9,988 nt of DNA from an uncultured bacterium (GTDB lineage: Bacteria; Eisenbacteria; RBG-16-71-46; CAIMUX01): the NCBI GenBank assembly GCA_946886185.1, contig CAMPIC010000059.1, positions 1 through 9,988 on the forward strand, in the 5' to 3' direction. Made by a program: the position numbers and the translations under genes. This document shows positions 1 to 6,383 of this stretch, one piece after another. The notes under the pieces were generated by a model. The model saw nothing but the letters and a program-made list of their open reading frames with translations. It was not told the origin of the DNA and did no database searches. Position 1 is the stretch's first letter, and every line of letters begins with the position of its first letter.

Positions 1-109
1 CTCCCGGCACGGGAGTCAGCTCGTCGACGCGCTCGAAGCCGAGGCTCGCGGGATCGCAGCGCCAGCAGAGCTGTTCGGCCGAAAGGCGTGGGACATCGCG
101 GATCTTCAT
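1..109 (-). CDS. Probable Lon-like AAA+ ATP-dependent protease, N-terminal fragment cut by window edge
   Basis: Only the first 36 codons are present; the gene continues beyond base 1. The start is ATG at 109-107, preceded by AGGGGA (114-119 on the plus-strand numbering) four bases upstream. The visible peptide begins MKIRDVPRLSAEQL and continues through the segment CWRCDP (residues 15-20) to a DELTPVPG stretch. This closely resembles the N-terminus of LonB/YcbZ-type proteases (AAA_32 family), whose N-termini read L-x-x-E-x-L-x-W-x-C-D-P followed by a short E-L-x-P-L segment before the ATPase. No ATPase or protease motif is inside the window, so the call rests on this short signature alone. 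The start lies 35 bases after the dapD stop codon with no terminator between them, so it is probably the last gene seen of the dap transcript. A link between proteolysis and lysine synthesis is not implied; co-location may be incidental. Confidence 0.55.
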   Translation of the reverse strand, partial: MKIRDVPRLSAEQLCWRCDPASLGFERVDELTPVPG

Positions 110-144
110 CGTTTCCCCTGCGGTGTGGGCGGGACGGTCTTCGC

Positions 145-972
145 TCATCCGATTGCGAGTGGATAGTCGCGGAGAGCTTGATTGAGAGATGTCTTGAGAT
201 CGGTGGACGCCTTGCGCTCTCCGATGAGGAGAACGCACGGCACGCCGAACTCCCCGGCGGGAAAGCTCTTCGGCATCGTTCCGGGGATGGCGACCGCGCG
301 CGGGGGGATCTTTCCCTTCGTGATCACCGGAGCGGCGCCGCGCACGTCCACGATCGGCGTGGAACCGGTCAGGATCACTCCGGCTCCGAGGACCGCCTCG
401 CGCTCGATCCGCACCCCTTCCGTGAGCACCACGCGGGACCCGAGGAACGCTCCATCCTCCACGATCACGGGCGTGGCTTGCATCGGCTCGAGCACGCCGC
501 CGATCCCGACTCCGCCGGAGACATGGACGTTGCGGCCGACCTGAGCGCAGCTCCCCACCGTGGCCCAGGTGTCGATCATCGTGTTGGCTCCGACATATGC
601 GCCGACGTTGACATACGACGGCATCAGGACAGCGCCCGGCTCCAAGTGCGCGCTGTAACGGACCGTGGCAGGAGGAACGACGCGGACTCCGGGAAAGTCG
701 TGCTTCAACGGGACCTTGTCGTGGTACGTGAAGATTCCGGACTCGAGCGGCGTCGAATCATGGAGCGAGAAGTACAGGAGGATCGCCGCCTTCACCCACT
801 CGTGGACTACCCACTGGTCTGCCACCGGCGACGCAACGCGCAGCTCGCCGCGATCCAGAGCCGCCCAGACCACCTCGACCGCTTCCGAGACCCGCGGATC
901 GCTGCGCTGCTCGGGATCGGACCACGCGGCCTCGAGGACGCGGCGCGCCGGCTGGAAATCGTGTTCGCTCAT
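145..972 (-). CDS. dapD: 2,3,4,5-tetrahydropyridine-2,6-dicarboxylate N-succinyltransferase (DapD)
   Basis: This cytoplasmic enzyme transfers succinate from succinyl-CoA to tetrahydrodipicolinate, the first step of the succinylase branch of DAP/lysine synthesis. The product is 275 residues, about the length of E. coli DapD (274). An N-terminal helical part contains the family segment WVVHEWVKAAILL (about 54-66). A left-handed beta-helix of hexapeptide repeats follows, with the highly conserved run LMPSYVNVGAYV, then DTWATVGSCAQVG and VSGGVGIGGVLEP (about 114-165). The C-terminus (GKIPPRAVAIPGTMP) also fits the family. I chose ATG at 972 (MSEHDF) because it has GGAGG (979-983) six bases upstream and overlaps the dapC stop as ATGA. 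An in-frame ATG at 1056 would add 28 unrelated arginine-rich residues lying inside dapC. Third and last dap gene in transcription order. Identification is strong. Confidence 0.96.
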   Translation of the reverse strand: MSEHDFQPARRVLEAAWSDPEQRSDPRVSEAVEVVWAALDRGELRVASPVADQWVVHEWVKAAILLYFSLHDSTPLESGIFTYHDKVPLKHDFPGVRVVPPATVRYSAHLEPGAVLMPSYVNVGAYVGANTMIDTWATVGSCAQVGRNVHVSGGVGIGGVLEPMQATPVIVEDGAFLGSRVVLTEGVRIEREAVLGAGVILTGSTPIVDVRGAAPVITKGKIPPRAVAIPGTMPKSFPAGEFGVPCVLLIGERKASTDLKTSLNQALRDYPLAIG

Positions 973-2138
973 CGAGCGCCTCCGAGATGACGTTCCAAAA
1001 TCGTTGCGGCTCGGGCGCACTCCTCCTCGGTGGGAACGAGCGCCATGCGCACCCACCCGAATCCAGTCTCGCCGAACATCTCGCCCGGCGCCATCGCCAG
1101 GCCCGCTTCCAGCATCCGCTCCACGAACGACTGCGAGGTCTCCCCCTCAGGAGCTCGAAAATACAGGAAGAAGGTCGCGTTCGAGGGAGCGACGTCGATA
1201 CCCGCGCGCTGCAGGACCGGAAGGATGCGATCTCTCTTGCGGCGATAGATCTCGCGCAAATGGGTGACGTGCGTTTCTTCACCCCAGGCGAGGATGGCCG
1301 CCTCCTGGATGAACGTGGGGGTGGCGACGCCCTGGCTGGGCCGGACGCGCTTCAACATCTCGATCAGCTCCGGATCGCCCGCCATGAAGCCGGATCGATA
1401 TCCGGTCATCGCCGATCGCTTGCTCAGCGTCTGAAACACGATGAGGTTTTCCAGCCCTGCGCTGAGCGCGCTCGGTGGGGGCTGATCGAAGTAGATCTCG
1501 GAGTAGGCTTCGTCGGAGGCGAGCCAGAATCCGTGTGCGCGCGCCAGGCGCAATGCCTCCTCGAAGAAATGCGCGCCCGCGGTCGCGGCGGTTGGGTTGT
1601 TCGGATAGTTGGTCCAGAGGAGCGCGGTGCGGTCGAGCAGATCCGGATCGAGCGCGGACAGGTCGGGAAGAAATCCGAGATCCGGCACCAGCGGAAGAGG
1701 GCGCACCTCCGCGCCCGCGAAACGCGCCGCGATTTCATAGACGGGATAGGCGGGATCGGGGATCCACACGATGCGCCGGTCGCCGCCAGGATCCACCAAT
1801 GCCTGATGGATCGAGTAGACCGCTTCCTTGGAGCCGTTCGCCGGGGTGAGATGGCGATCCGGATCGAGCGAGACTCCGAACCTGCGGCTGACCCAGGCGG
1901 TGATCGCTCCCCGCAGTGCCGGAAGGCCGACTGCCGGCGGGTAGCTGCTCCGGTCCGGGAGCGTTTCGCGGACCCGATCGCGCACGAAACGCGGCGTCTC
2001 CTCTTTTGGATCGCCGATCGTGAAGTCGATCACTTCGACTCCGCGCGCGCGGGCGCGCGCTTTTGCCTCGTCGAGCCGGACGAAAGCGTAGGACTGCAGA
2101 TCCGCGAACGCGGAATTGCGGGGACGGGAGGCGCTCAT
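969..2138 (-). CDS. dapC: Succinyldiaminopimelate aminotransferase (DapC-type, PLP fold type I)
   Basis: Predicted to transaminate N-succinyl-2-amino-6-oxopimelate with glutamate, giving N-succinyl-LL-DAP, the step between DapD and DapE. The product is 389 residues, typical for class I/II aminotransferases. Visible motifs in order are FTIGDP (39-44), ANGSKEAVY (100-108) at the cofactor phosphate region, NYPNNPT (177-183), SDEAYSE (208-214) with the PLP-pyridine Asp209, and TLSKRSAMTGYRSG (237-250). In the last motif Lys240 is the Schiff-base lysine and Arg248 contacts the PLP phosphate. A carboxylate-binding Arg is likely in FGWVRMAL near the C-terminus. The start is ATG at 2138, with AGGAGA (2146-2151) seven bases upstream; it overlaps the dapE stop as ATGA. 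A longer in-frame start at 2324 lies within dapE and adds non-homologous sequence. The fold alone does not prove the substrate, since related enzymes act on other amino acids; the position between dapE and dapD makes DapC by far the best call. Confidence 0.9.
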   Translation of the reverse strand: MSASRPRNSAFADLQSYAFVRLDEAKARARARGVEVIDFTIGDPKEETPRFVRDRVRETLPDRSSYPPAVGLPALRGAITAWVSRRFGVSLDPDRHLTPANGSKEAVYSIHQALVDPGGDRRIVWIPDPAYPVYEIAARFAGAEVRPLPLVPDLGFLPDLSALDPDLLDRTALLWTNYPNNPTAATAGAHFFEEALRLARAHGFWLASDEAYSEIYFDQPPPSALSAGLENLIVFQTLSKRSAMTGYRSGFMAGDPELIEMLKRVRPSQGVATPTFIQEAAILAWGEETHVTHLREIYRRKRDRILPVLQRAGIDVAPSNATFFLYFRAPEGETSQSFVERMLEAGLAMAPGEMFGETGFGWVRMALVPTEEECARAATILERHLGGAR

Positions 2139-3310
2139 GACGGCGTCTCCTCGCCACTGCGATCGGGACCGGATCCGCGAAGGAATCGTTCCATCTGCCG
2201 GTACACCTCCTCGAGCTGCGAGATCTCGATTTCCTCGTTGCGAGTGTGCGCGAGGCGCGGATCGCCCGGACCCCAGTTGAGCGCCGGAACGCCCAAGATG
2301 GAAAATCGCGCCACGTCGGTCCATGCCTGTTTGGCGCGGCGCGGCAGACCGGTCGACTCGAGCAGGTGCCGGTAGTGCGGCGCTTCCATCGGGATCGTGC
2401 CCGCGACCGCGTGATCCATGATCTCGACCTCGATTCCGACTTTTTCGTTTTCCTTATCGGATGCTTCGACGAGAGGACGCGGCGCCGGACAGAGCGAGCG
2501 CGCGAACGCTTCGGCTTCCTCGGCCGATCGATCGGGCGGATAGCGTAGATTGACGTTCACCGTCACGCTCCCTGGCAGGATGTTGCGCGCTTCTCCGCTC
2601 CGCAGCTGCGTCACGGTGACCACTTCGATGAACTCGACTCCCTGGATCCGAACCGGGCGGGGCGGATGCTGCAACACCTGCGCAAGCCAAGGCAGCGCCG
2701 CGGGCAGGGGATGCAATCCGAGCCAGGGCCGCGCGCTGTGGCAGGGACGTCCGCGAAAGGTGACCTGCGCATGCAGGGAGCCTTGGCATCCCAGCTCGAG
2801 CGCGCCCGCGGTCGGCTCGAGCAGGATGGCGAGATCGGCGCGCTGCAGTCGCGGAACCACCTCGAGCACGTTCGGCAAATCGTTCTGAGCGGCCGGCCCT
2901 TCCTCTCCCGCGTAGAACACGTAGGCGCGATCGGCGAATCCTACTTGCTGAGGAAGCGTTTCGAGCAAACGCAGCATCACCGCGACGCCCGCTTTCATGT
3001 CTGCGGCGCCGCGGCCAAAAATTCGATCACCGCGCACTTCCGGAGGCCACGCCTCCCCGATCGGGACGGTGTCGATATGCCCGGCGAGCACGACGAGCGG
3101 GCGGGGTCCGCCTTTTCCGTGGAAGATCGCATCCGGAGCGACGACCAGAGAGTCGCCGAATCGGCGCGCGGCGAGTCCGGCGGGCAAGCGCTCTCGAAAA
3201 CGCGACTCCAGCACCGCGGCGAGCGCGCTCTCGGCGCCGGTCACGGATTGAATCTCGAGCAGACCGAGCAGGTCGCTCGCGAGCTCCGAGGTGGAGGCAG
3301 TGCTGTCCAT
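2135..3310 (-). CDS. dapE: Succinyl-diaminopimelate desuccinylase (DapE, M20 metallopeptidase family)
   Basis: Removes succinate from N-succinyl-LL-DAP to give LL-DAP, the last step of the succinylase branch. The product is 391 residues. Di-zinc M20 landmarks are all present: AGHIDTVP (76-83) with ligand His78 and Asp80, GRGAADMKAG (99-108) with bridging Asp104, the catalytic pair AGEEG with Glu136-Glu137, LLEPT with Glu165, and LAHTRNEE with final ligand His355. A dimerisation-domain motif CHSARPWLG starts at 190. The segments GCQGSL, AWTDVARF and WGPGDPRLAH look like the actinobacterial/Gram-positive DapE subfamily rather than the E. coli type. The start is ATG at 3310 with GGAGA (3321-3325) ten bases upstream. 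It is the first gene of the minus-strand operon and divergent from the propeller gene. I see no convincing -35/-10 pair for it in the gap upstream, so its promoter is unresolved. Confidence 0.93.
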   Translation of the reverse strand: MDSTASTSELASDLLGLLEIQSVTGAESALAAVLESRFRERLPAGLAARRFGDSLVVAPDAIFHGKGGPRPLVVLAGHIDTVPIGEAWPPEVRGDRIFGRGAADMKAGVAVMLRLLETLPQQVGFADRAYVFYAGEEGPAAQNDLPNVLEVVPRLQRADLAILLEPTAGALELGCQGSLHAQVTFRGRPCHSARPWLGLHPLPAALPWLAQVLQHPPRPVRIQGVEFIEVVTVTQLRSGEARNILPGSVTVNVNLRYPPDRSAEEAEAFARSLCPAPRPLVEASDKENEKVGIEVEIMDHAVAGTIPMEAPHYRHLLESTGLPRRAKQAWTDVARFSILGVPALNWGPGDPRLAHTRNEEIEISQLEEVYRQMERFLRGSGPDRSGEETPS

Positions 3311-3421
3311 GGGAACTTACTCTCCGGTCACGTAGTCGGCGGAGCAAGCGGATTTCCACGGGAATGTTCGAGCAACTGATTCGTGAATGGGATTCGCCGC
3401 CCGGTTCGCAGATCCGGCGAA

Positions 3422-3452
3422 CTGGCAGCCGGCGCGATCGGACCGGTATACT
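3422..3452 (+). promoter_or_regulatory. Possible promoter for the sortilin-like propeller gene
   Basis: In the 223-base divergent gap (3311-3533) the only hexamer close to a housekeeping -10 box is TATACT at 3447-3452. CTGGCA at 3422-3427 is a weak -35 match with a 19-base spacer, longer than the usual 17. Transcription would begin near 3459 and leave a leader of about 75 bases. Nothing else is recognisable in the gap: no terminator, no operator-like palindrome and no small gene that I can defend. Confidence 0.3.
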
Positions 3453-3521
3453 CGTAGACGCGCTCCGCGGCTCGGAAGCGCTCTCGCCTACCGCGGCGGT
3501 ATTCCCTCGATCCTTTCTTTC

Positions 3522-3527
3522 GGGAGG
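3522..3527 (+). promoter_or_regulatory. Ribosome binding site that fixes a TTG start
   Basis: GGGAGG lies six bases before TTG at 3534-3536, ideal spacing. No ATG or GTG in the same frame is as well placed. The nearest in-frame alternative, at 3387, has no such site and would put about 49 arginine-rich residues ahead of the hydrophobic segment. Confidence 0.7.
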
Positions 3528-3533
3528 TGGCTG

Positions 3534-6203
3534 TTGTCTCGTCGTTCCGCGCGTCTTTGGTGGATCCCCCTGTGTCTGCTGCCCATCGCCTGGATCGTGC
3601 TCCTGCAAGAAACGGGCACGGTCGCGCGCAAGCTCCAGGTCTCGAGCCGGATCGAAGAACGAAGCAGAGCCCAGATCGCGGTCCAGAGCGAGGCCGAAAC
3701 GGGCGCCGTCGAGGAATCCGAGGAGGAGGGAGAAAAGTTGGGCGGGATGCGTGCTCCTGACCGGTACTTCCTCGCTCAGAGGACCTATCCGTTCGAGGGC
3801 ATTCCGCTCGAGCGCTGGCGCGCCGCGCAGGTGACCGCTCGCGAGATGCGCGCAGCCAATCGAGGAAGCGCGGCGTGGACGTTCCGTGGGCCTACCGACA
3901 TCGGAGGACGGGTCACCGACCTTGCGGTCGACCCGAAAAATCCGCAGATCGTGTATGCCGCGGCTGCGGAAGGAGGCGTACTGCGCACGACGGACGGCGG
4001 CCTGCACTGGATGCCGATCTTCGACGATCAACCGGTGCTCTCGATCGGGGCGCTCGCGATCGACGCGTTCGACTCGCGTGTGATCTACGTCGGGACCGGG
4101 GAAGTCAACCCCGGCGGCGGAAGCGTGGCCTATGGCGGAGCTGGACTCTTCCGTTCGACCGATTCGGGAACGAGCTGGGAACCGCTCGGCCTCGAACAGA
4201 CCGGCGCAATCGGACGCATCCGGATCGATCCCACCGATCCGAACCGAATCTTCGTGGCCGCGCTCGGTCTCCTCTGGGAGCGGAGCGAGGAGCGCGGCGT
4301 CTATCGCAGCACCGACGGCGGCGACTCCTGGGAGCGCGTCCTGTTCGTGGCGGACGATGCCGGCGCCGTCGATCTGATCCAACGTCCGGATGATCCCGAT
4401 GTGCTCTATGCCGCGATCTGGCAACGACTGCGACAGCCCGAAGCGTACGACTACGGCGGCCCGCGCTGCGCCGTGCATCGCACGACCGACGGCGGTGAGA
4501 CGTGGAGCGTGGTCGGCGGCGGATTGCCGGCGCCCAATGCGAACGATGGCAGGATCGGACTCAGTCTGTGTGCGTCCCAGCCGAACGTAATGCACGCGAT
4601 CTACGCTGACCGCACCGGATTTTTCGACGGGGTCTATCGCTCGACCAACGGCGGATTCAACTGGACCCGAACGAGTGACGGAGCGCTCGCGGGGGTGTAC
4701 TCGAGCTATGGATGGTGGTTCGGCAACATCCGCACGCATCCCGCCGATCCCAACCGGATCTTCGTGGCGGGCTTCGAGTTCTATCGCAGCACGAACGGAG
4801 GAGCGAGCTGGAGCAACGTCGGCAGCGAGATGCACGTCGATCACCACGCGATGGACTTCGGACCGGGAGCGAATCCGGTGATGTATGCGGGCAACGACGG
4901 CGGCCTCTACCGTTCCAATGACGGCGGCAACGTCTGGAGCTTTCTCCCCGATCAGCCGATCACGCAGTTCTATCGCGTGGCGCTCGACGCCGGCAATCCG
5001 AACGCGCTCTATGGAGGCGCGCAGGACAACGGCACGGTGCGCACGCTCTCGGGCGGAATCGACGATTTCACCAACATCTTCGGTGGAGATGGATTCGGTC
5101 CGCTCGTCTCGCCCGCGAACTCGAATCATGTCTGGGCCCAGTACCAATACGGGAGCCTGGGCTTTTCCTCGAACGGGGGGAGCTCCTTCGGAGACGCCAC
5201 CTCCGGCATCGGGGGCAGCGATCGCCGCAACTGGAACAGTCCGATCGCGCAGGATCCGACCGATCCCAATCGGCGGTACTTCGGGACGAACCGGCTTTAC
5301 CGGTCGACGAGCAGCAACTCCTGGACTCCGGTGAGCCCCGATCTCACGGGGGGACCGCACTCCGGAAACGCGGGTCAGGTCAATGGAACGCTCACCACGA
5401 TCGGGATCTCTGCGCTGAACGGAAGCATCCTCTGGACCGGAAGCGATGACGGATACGTCCAGGTATCGACCAACGGCGGCACCTCCTGGGTCGACGTGAG
5501 CGGAAGCCTGCCGGATCGCTGGGTCACCTCGGTTCGACCCGATCCTTTCGCCGCGTTGGGCGCGTATGTCACGCTCTCTGGATTCCGGTGGAACGAACCG
5601 CTCCCGCGCCTCTATCGCACGACGGATCGCGGGGCGAACTGGACCTCGATCTCGTCCAACCTGCCCGACGCCCCGGTCAACGATCTGATCGCCGATCCGC
5701 ACCAGGAAGGATGGCTCTACGTCGCGACGGACGTCGGCATGTTCCATTCCTTCGATGGAGGGGCGAGTTGGAGCGCGATGGGCTCGGGGCTGCCCAACGT
5801 GGTCGTGACCGATCTCGAGTTGGACGTCGCGAACCGGGTGCTGGTGGCGGCGACGTATGGACGCTCGTTCTATTCCTTCGATCTCGCGGATGTGACGGCG
5901 GCCCCGGAGCAGGTCACGGCTTCTTTGGGACGCATGCTCCCTCCTTCGCCCAACCCGGTGGAGCGCGGCACGTGGCTGCGATGGGAAGCGGCCTCCGAGA
6001 CGTTCGAGCCCTCTGTCGTGGAAGTGTTCACCCCTTCGGGACGGCGCGTCTGGTCGGAGCAGCTCTCGAGCTCCGCGGTAAACGAAGTGTGGTGGGACCG
6101 CAACGGCAATCAAGGGCGCCCGGTGAGCGCGGGAATCTACTTCGCTCGTGTGCGCGGGACGCAAGCGCTGCCCGCGGTGTCGATCACCGTCCTGCATCCG
6201 TGA
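3534..6203 (+). CDS. Exported sortilin/VPS10-type (BNR, Asp-box) beta-propeller protein with C-terminal FlgD-Ig/T9SS-like sorting domain
   Basis: The predicted protein has 889 residues. A positively charged start (MSRRSAR) and a hydrophobic segment (about 8-24) form a signal peptide or membrane anchor with no clear cleavage site. A charged Glu-rich linker (about 40-70) follows. From about 112 to 795 there is a repeat region with around eleven Asp-box motifs of the form S/T-x-D/N-x-G-x-x-W, the first TTDGGLHW at 152-159 and the last SFDGGASW at 739-746. Interleaved strands of the type DPTDPNRIFVA and NPNALYGG are typical of VPS10/sortilin-like and glycosyl-hydrolase BNR propellers. Residues about 800-889 resemble FlgD-Ig or type IX secretion (type A) sorting domains: PSPNPV, then VEVFTPSGRRVW, then a closing SAGIYFARV. 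This suggests export and surface attachment or release. The fold is clear but the ligand or activity is not; Asp boxes are structural and I see no diagnostic catalytic set. It is not obviously linked to the genes on either side. Confidence 0.85.
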   Translation: MSRRSARLWWIPLCLLPIAWIVLLQETGTVARKLQVSSRIEERSRAQIAVQSEAETGAVEESEEEGEKLGGMRAPDRYFLAQRTYPFEGIPLERWRAAQVTAREMRAANRGSAAWTFRGPTDIGGRVTDLAVDPKNPQIVYAAAAEGGVLRTTDGGLHWMPIFDDQPVLSIGALAIDAFDSRVIYVGTGEVNPGGGSVAYGGAGLFRSTDSGTSWEPLGLEQTGAIGRIRIDPTDPNRIFVAALGLLWERSEERGVYRSTDGGDSWERVLFVADDAGAVDLIQRPDDPDVLYAAIWQRLRQPEAYDYGGPRCAVHRTTDGGETWSVVGGGLPAPNANDGRIGLSLCASQPNVMHAIYADRTGFFDGVYRSTNGGFNWTRTSDGALAGVYSSYGWWFGNIRTHPADPNRIFVAGFEFYRSTNGGASWSNVGSEMHVDHHAMDFGPGANPVMYAGNDGGLYRSNDGGNVWSFLPDQPITQFYRVALDAGNPNALYGGAQDNGTVRTLSGGIDDFTNIFGGDGFGPLVSPANSNHVWAQYQYGSLGFSSNGGSSFGDATSGIGGSDRRNWNSPIAQDPTDPNRRYFGTNRLYRSTSSNSWTPVSPDLTGGPHSGNAGQVNGTLTTIGISALNGSILWTGSDDGYVQVSTNGGTSWVDVSGSLPDRWVTSVRPDPFAALGAYVTLSGFRWNEPLPRLYRTTDRGANWTSISSNLPDAPVNDLIADPHQEGWLYVATDVGMFHSFDGGASWSAMGSGLPNVVVTDLELDVANRVLVAATYGRSFYSFDLADVTAAPEQVTASLGRMLPPSPNPVERGTWLRWEAASETFEPSVVEVFTPSGRRVWSEQLSSSAVNEVWWDRNGNQGRPVSAGIYFARVRGTQALPAVSITVLHP

Positions 6204-6212
6204 CCACGCATG

Positions 6213-6343
6213 GTCCTGAGGATCGATCCGTCGGCTTCGGCAGTGTCGTGAGGGTCATTGCGTGGGCCGGGCAGTGTCCTGAGGATCGATCCGCCCGTGG
6301 GCCGGGCAGTGTGTCCTGAGGATCGATCCTCGATCGCCCACGG
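6213..6343. repeat. Intergenic array of four imperfect ~31-37-base repeats around GGATCGATCC
   Basis: The core GTCCTGAGGATCGATCC occurs at 6213-6229, 6276-6292 and 6313-6329. A degenerate copy (GTCGTGAGGGTC) begins at 6245. A second shared block, CGTGGGCCGGGCAGTGT, occurs at 6261-6277 and 6296-6312, exactly 35 bases apart. GGATCGATCC is a perfect 10-base palindrome. CCGTGGGC at 6295-6302 and GCCCACGG at 6336-6343 form an 8-base inverted pair around the third exact copy. The array starts ten bases after the propeller gene stop and fills most of the spacer before namZ. There is no T-run, so it does not look like an intrinsic terminator. It could be a dispersed intergenic repeat family, a protein-binding array or remnants of a mobile element end; the window cannot decide. 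Confidence 0.8.
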
Positions 6344-6363
6344 TTGAGAACGGAACCTCGACT

Positions 6364-6370
6364 AGGAGGA
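6364..6370 (+). promoter_or_regulatory. Strong Shine-Dalgarno sequence upstream of namZ
   Basis: AGGAGGA lies 13 bases before GTG at 6384, the only start codon nearby and in the namZ frame. The spacing is longer than optimal, but the motif is the strongest in this stretch and supports 6384 over the internal ATG at 6471. Confidence 0.5.
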
Positions 6371-6383
6371 ACGGCTTCGTATC

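Noticed and set aside
973..1056. Longer dapD start at 1056
   Set aside because: The added residues lie in dapC, are not DapD-like, and the ATG at 972 has a good Shine-Dalgarno and an ATGA overlap.
2139..2324. Longer dapC start at 2324
   Set aside because: It would overlap dapE by about 190 bases with non-homologous sequence; ATG 2138 has AGGAGA at seven bases.
987..2375. Long plus-strand open frame opposite dapC, and another at 88-990 opposite dapD
   Set aside because: Both lie antisense to well-identified enzymes and encode Arg-rich sequence with no motif.
3387..3533. Upstream start for the propeller gene at 3387
   Set aside because: It would precede the candidate promoter box and place about 49 charged residues before the export signal; the TTG at 3534 has ideal ribosome-binding spacing.
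3027..6197. A 1,056-codon open frame on the minus strand antisense to the propeller gene
   Set aside because: Its product is Arg/His/Asp/Ile-rich with no recognisable domain, and it overlaps dapE in another frame. It follows from strong GC bias at third positions in the sense gene, which removes stops from the complementary frame.
6213..6343. CRISPR array or intrinsic terminator
   Set aside because: Repeat spacing is irregular, spacers are themselves related to each other and no cas gene is present; the 8-base inverted pair has a long loop and no T-run.
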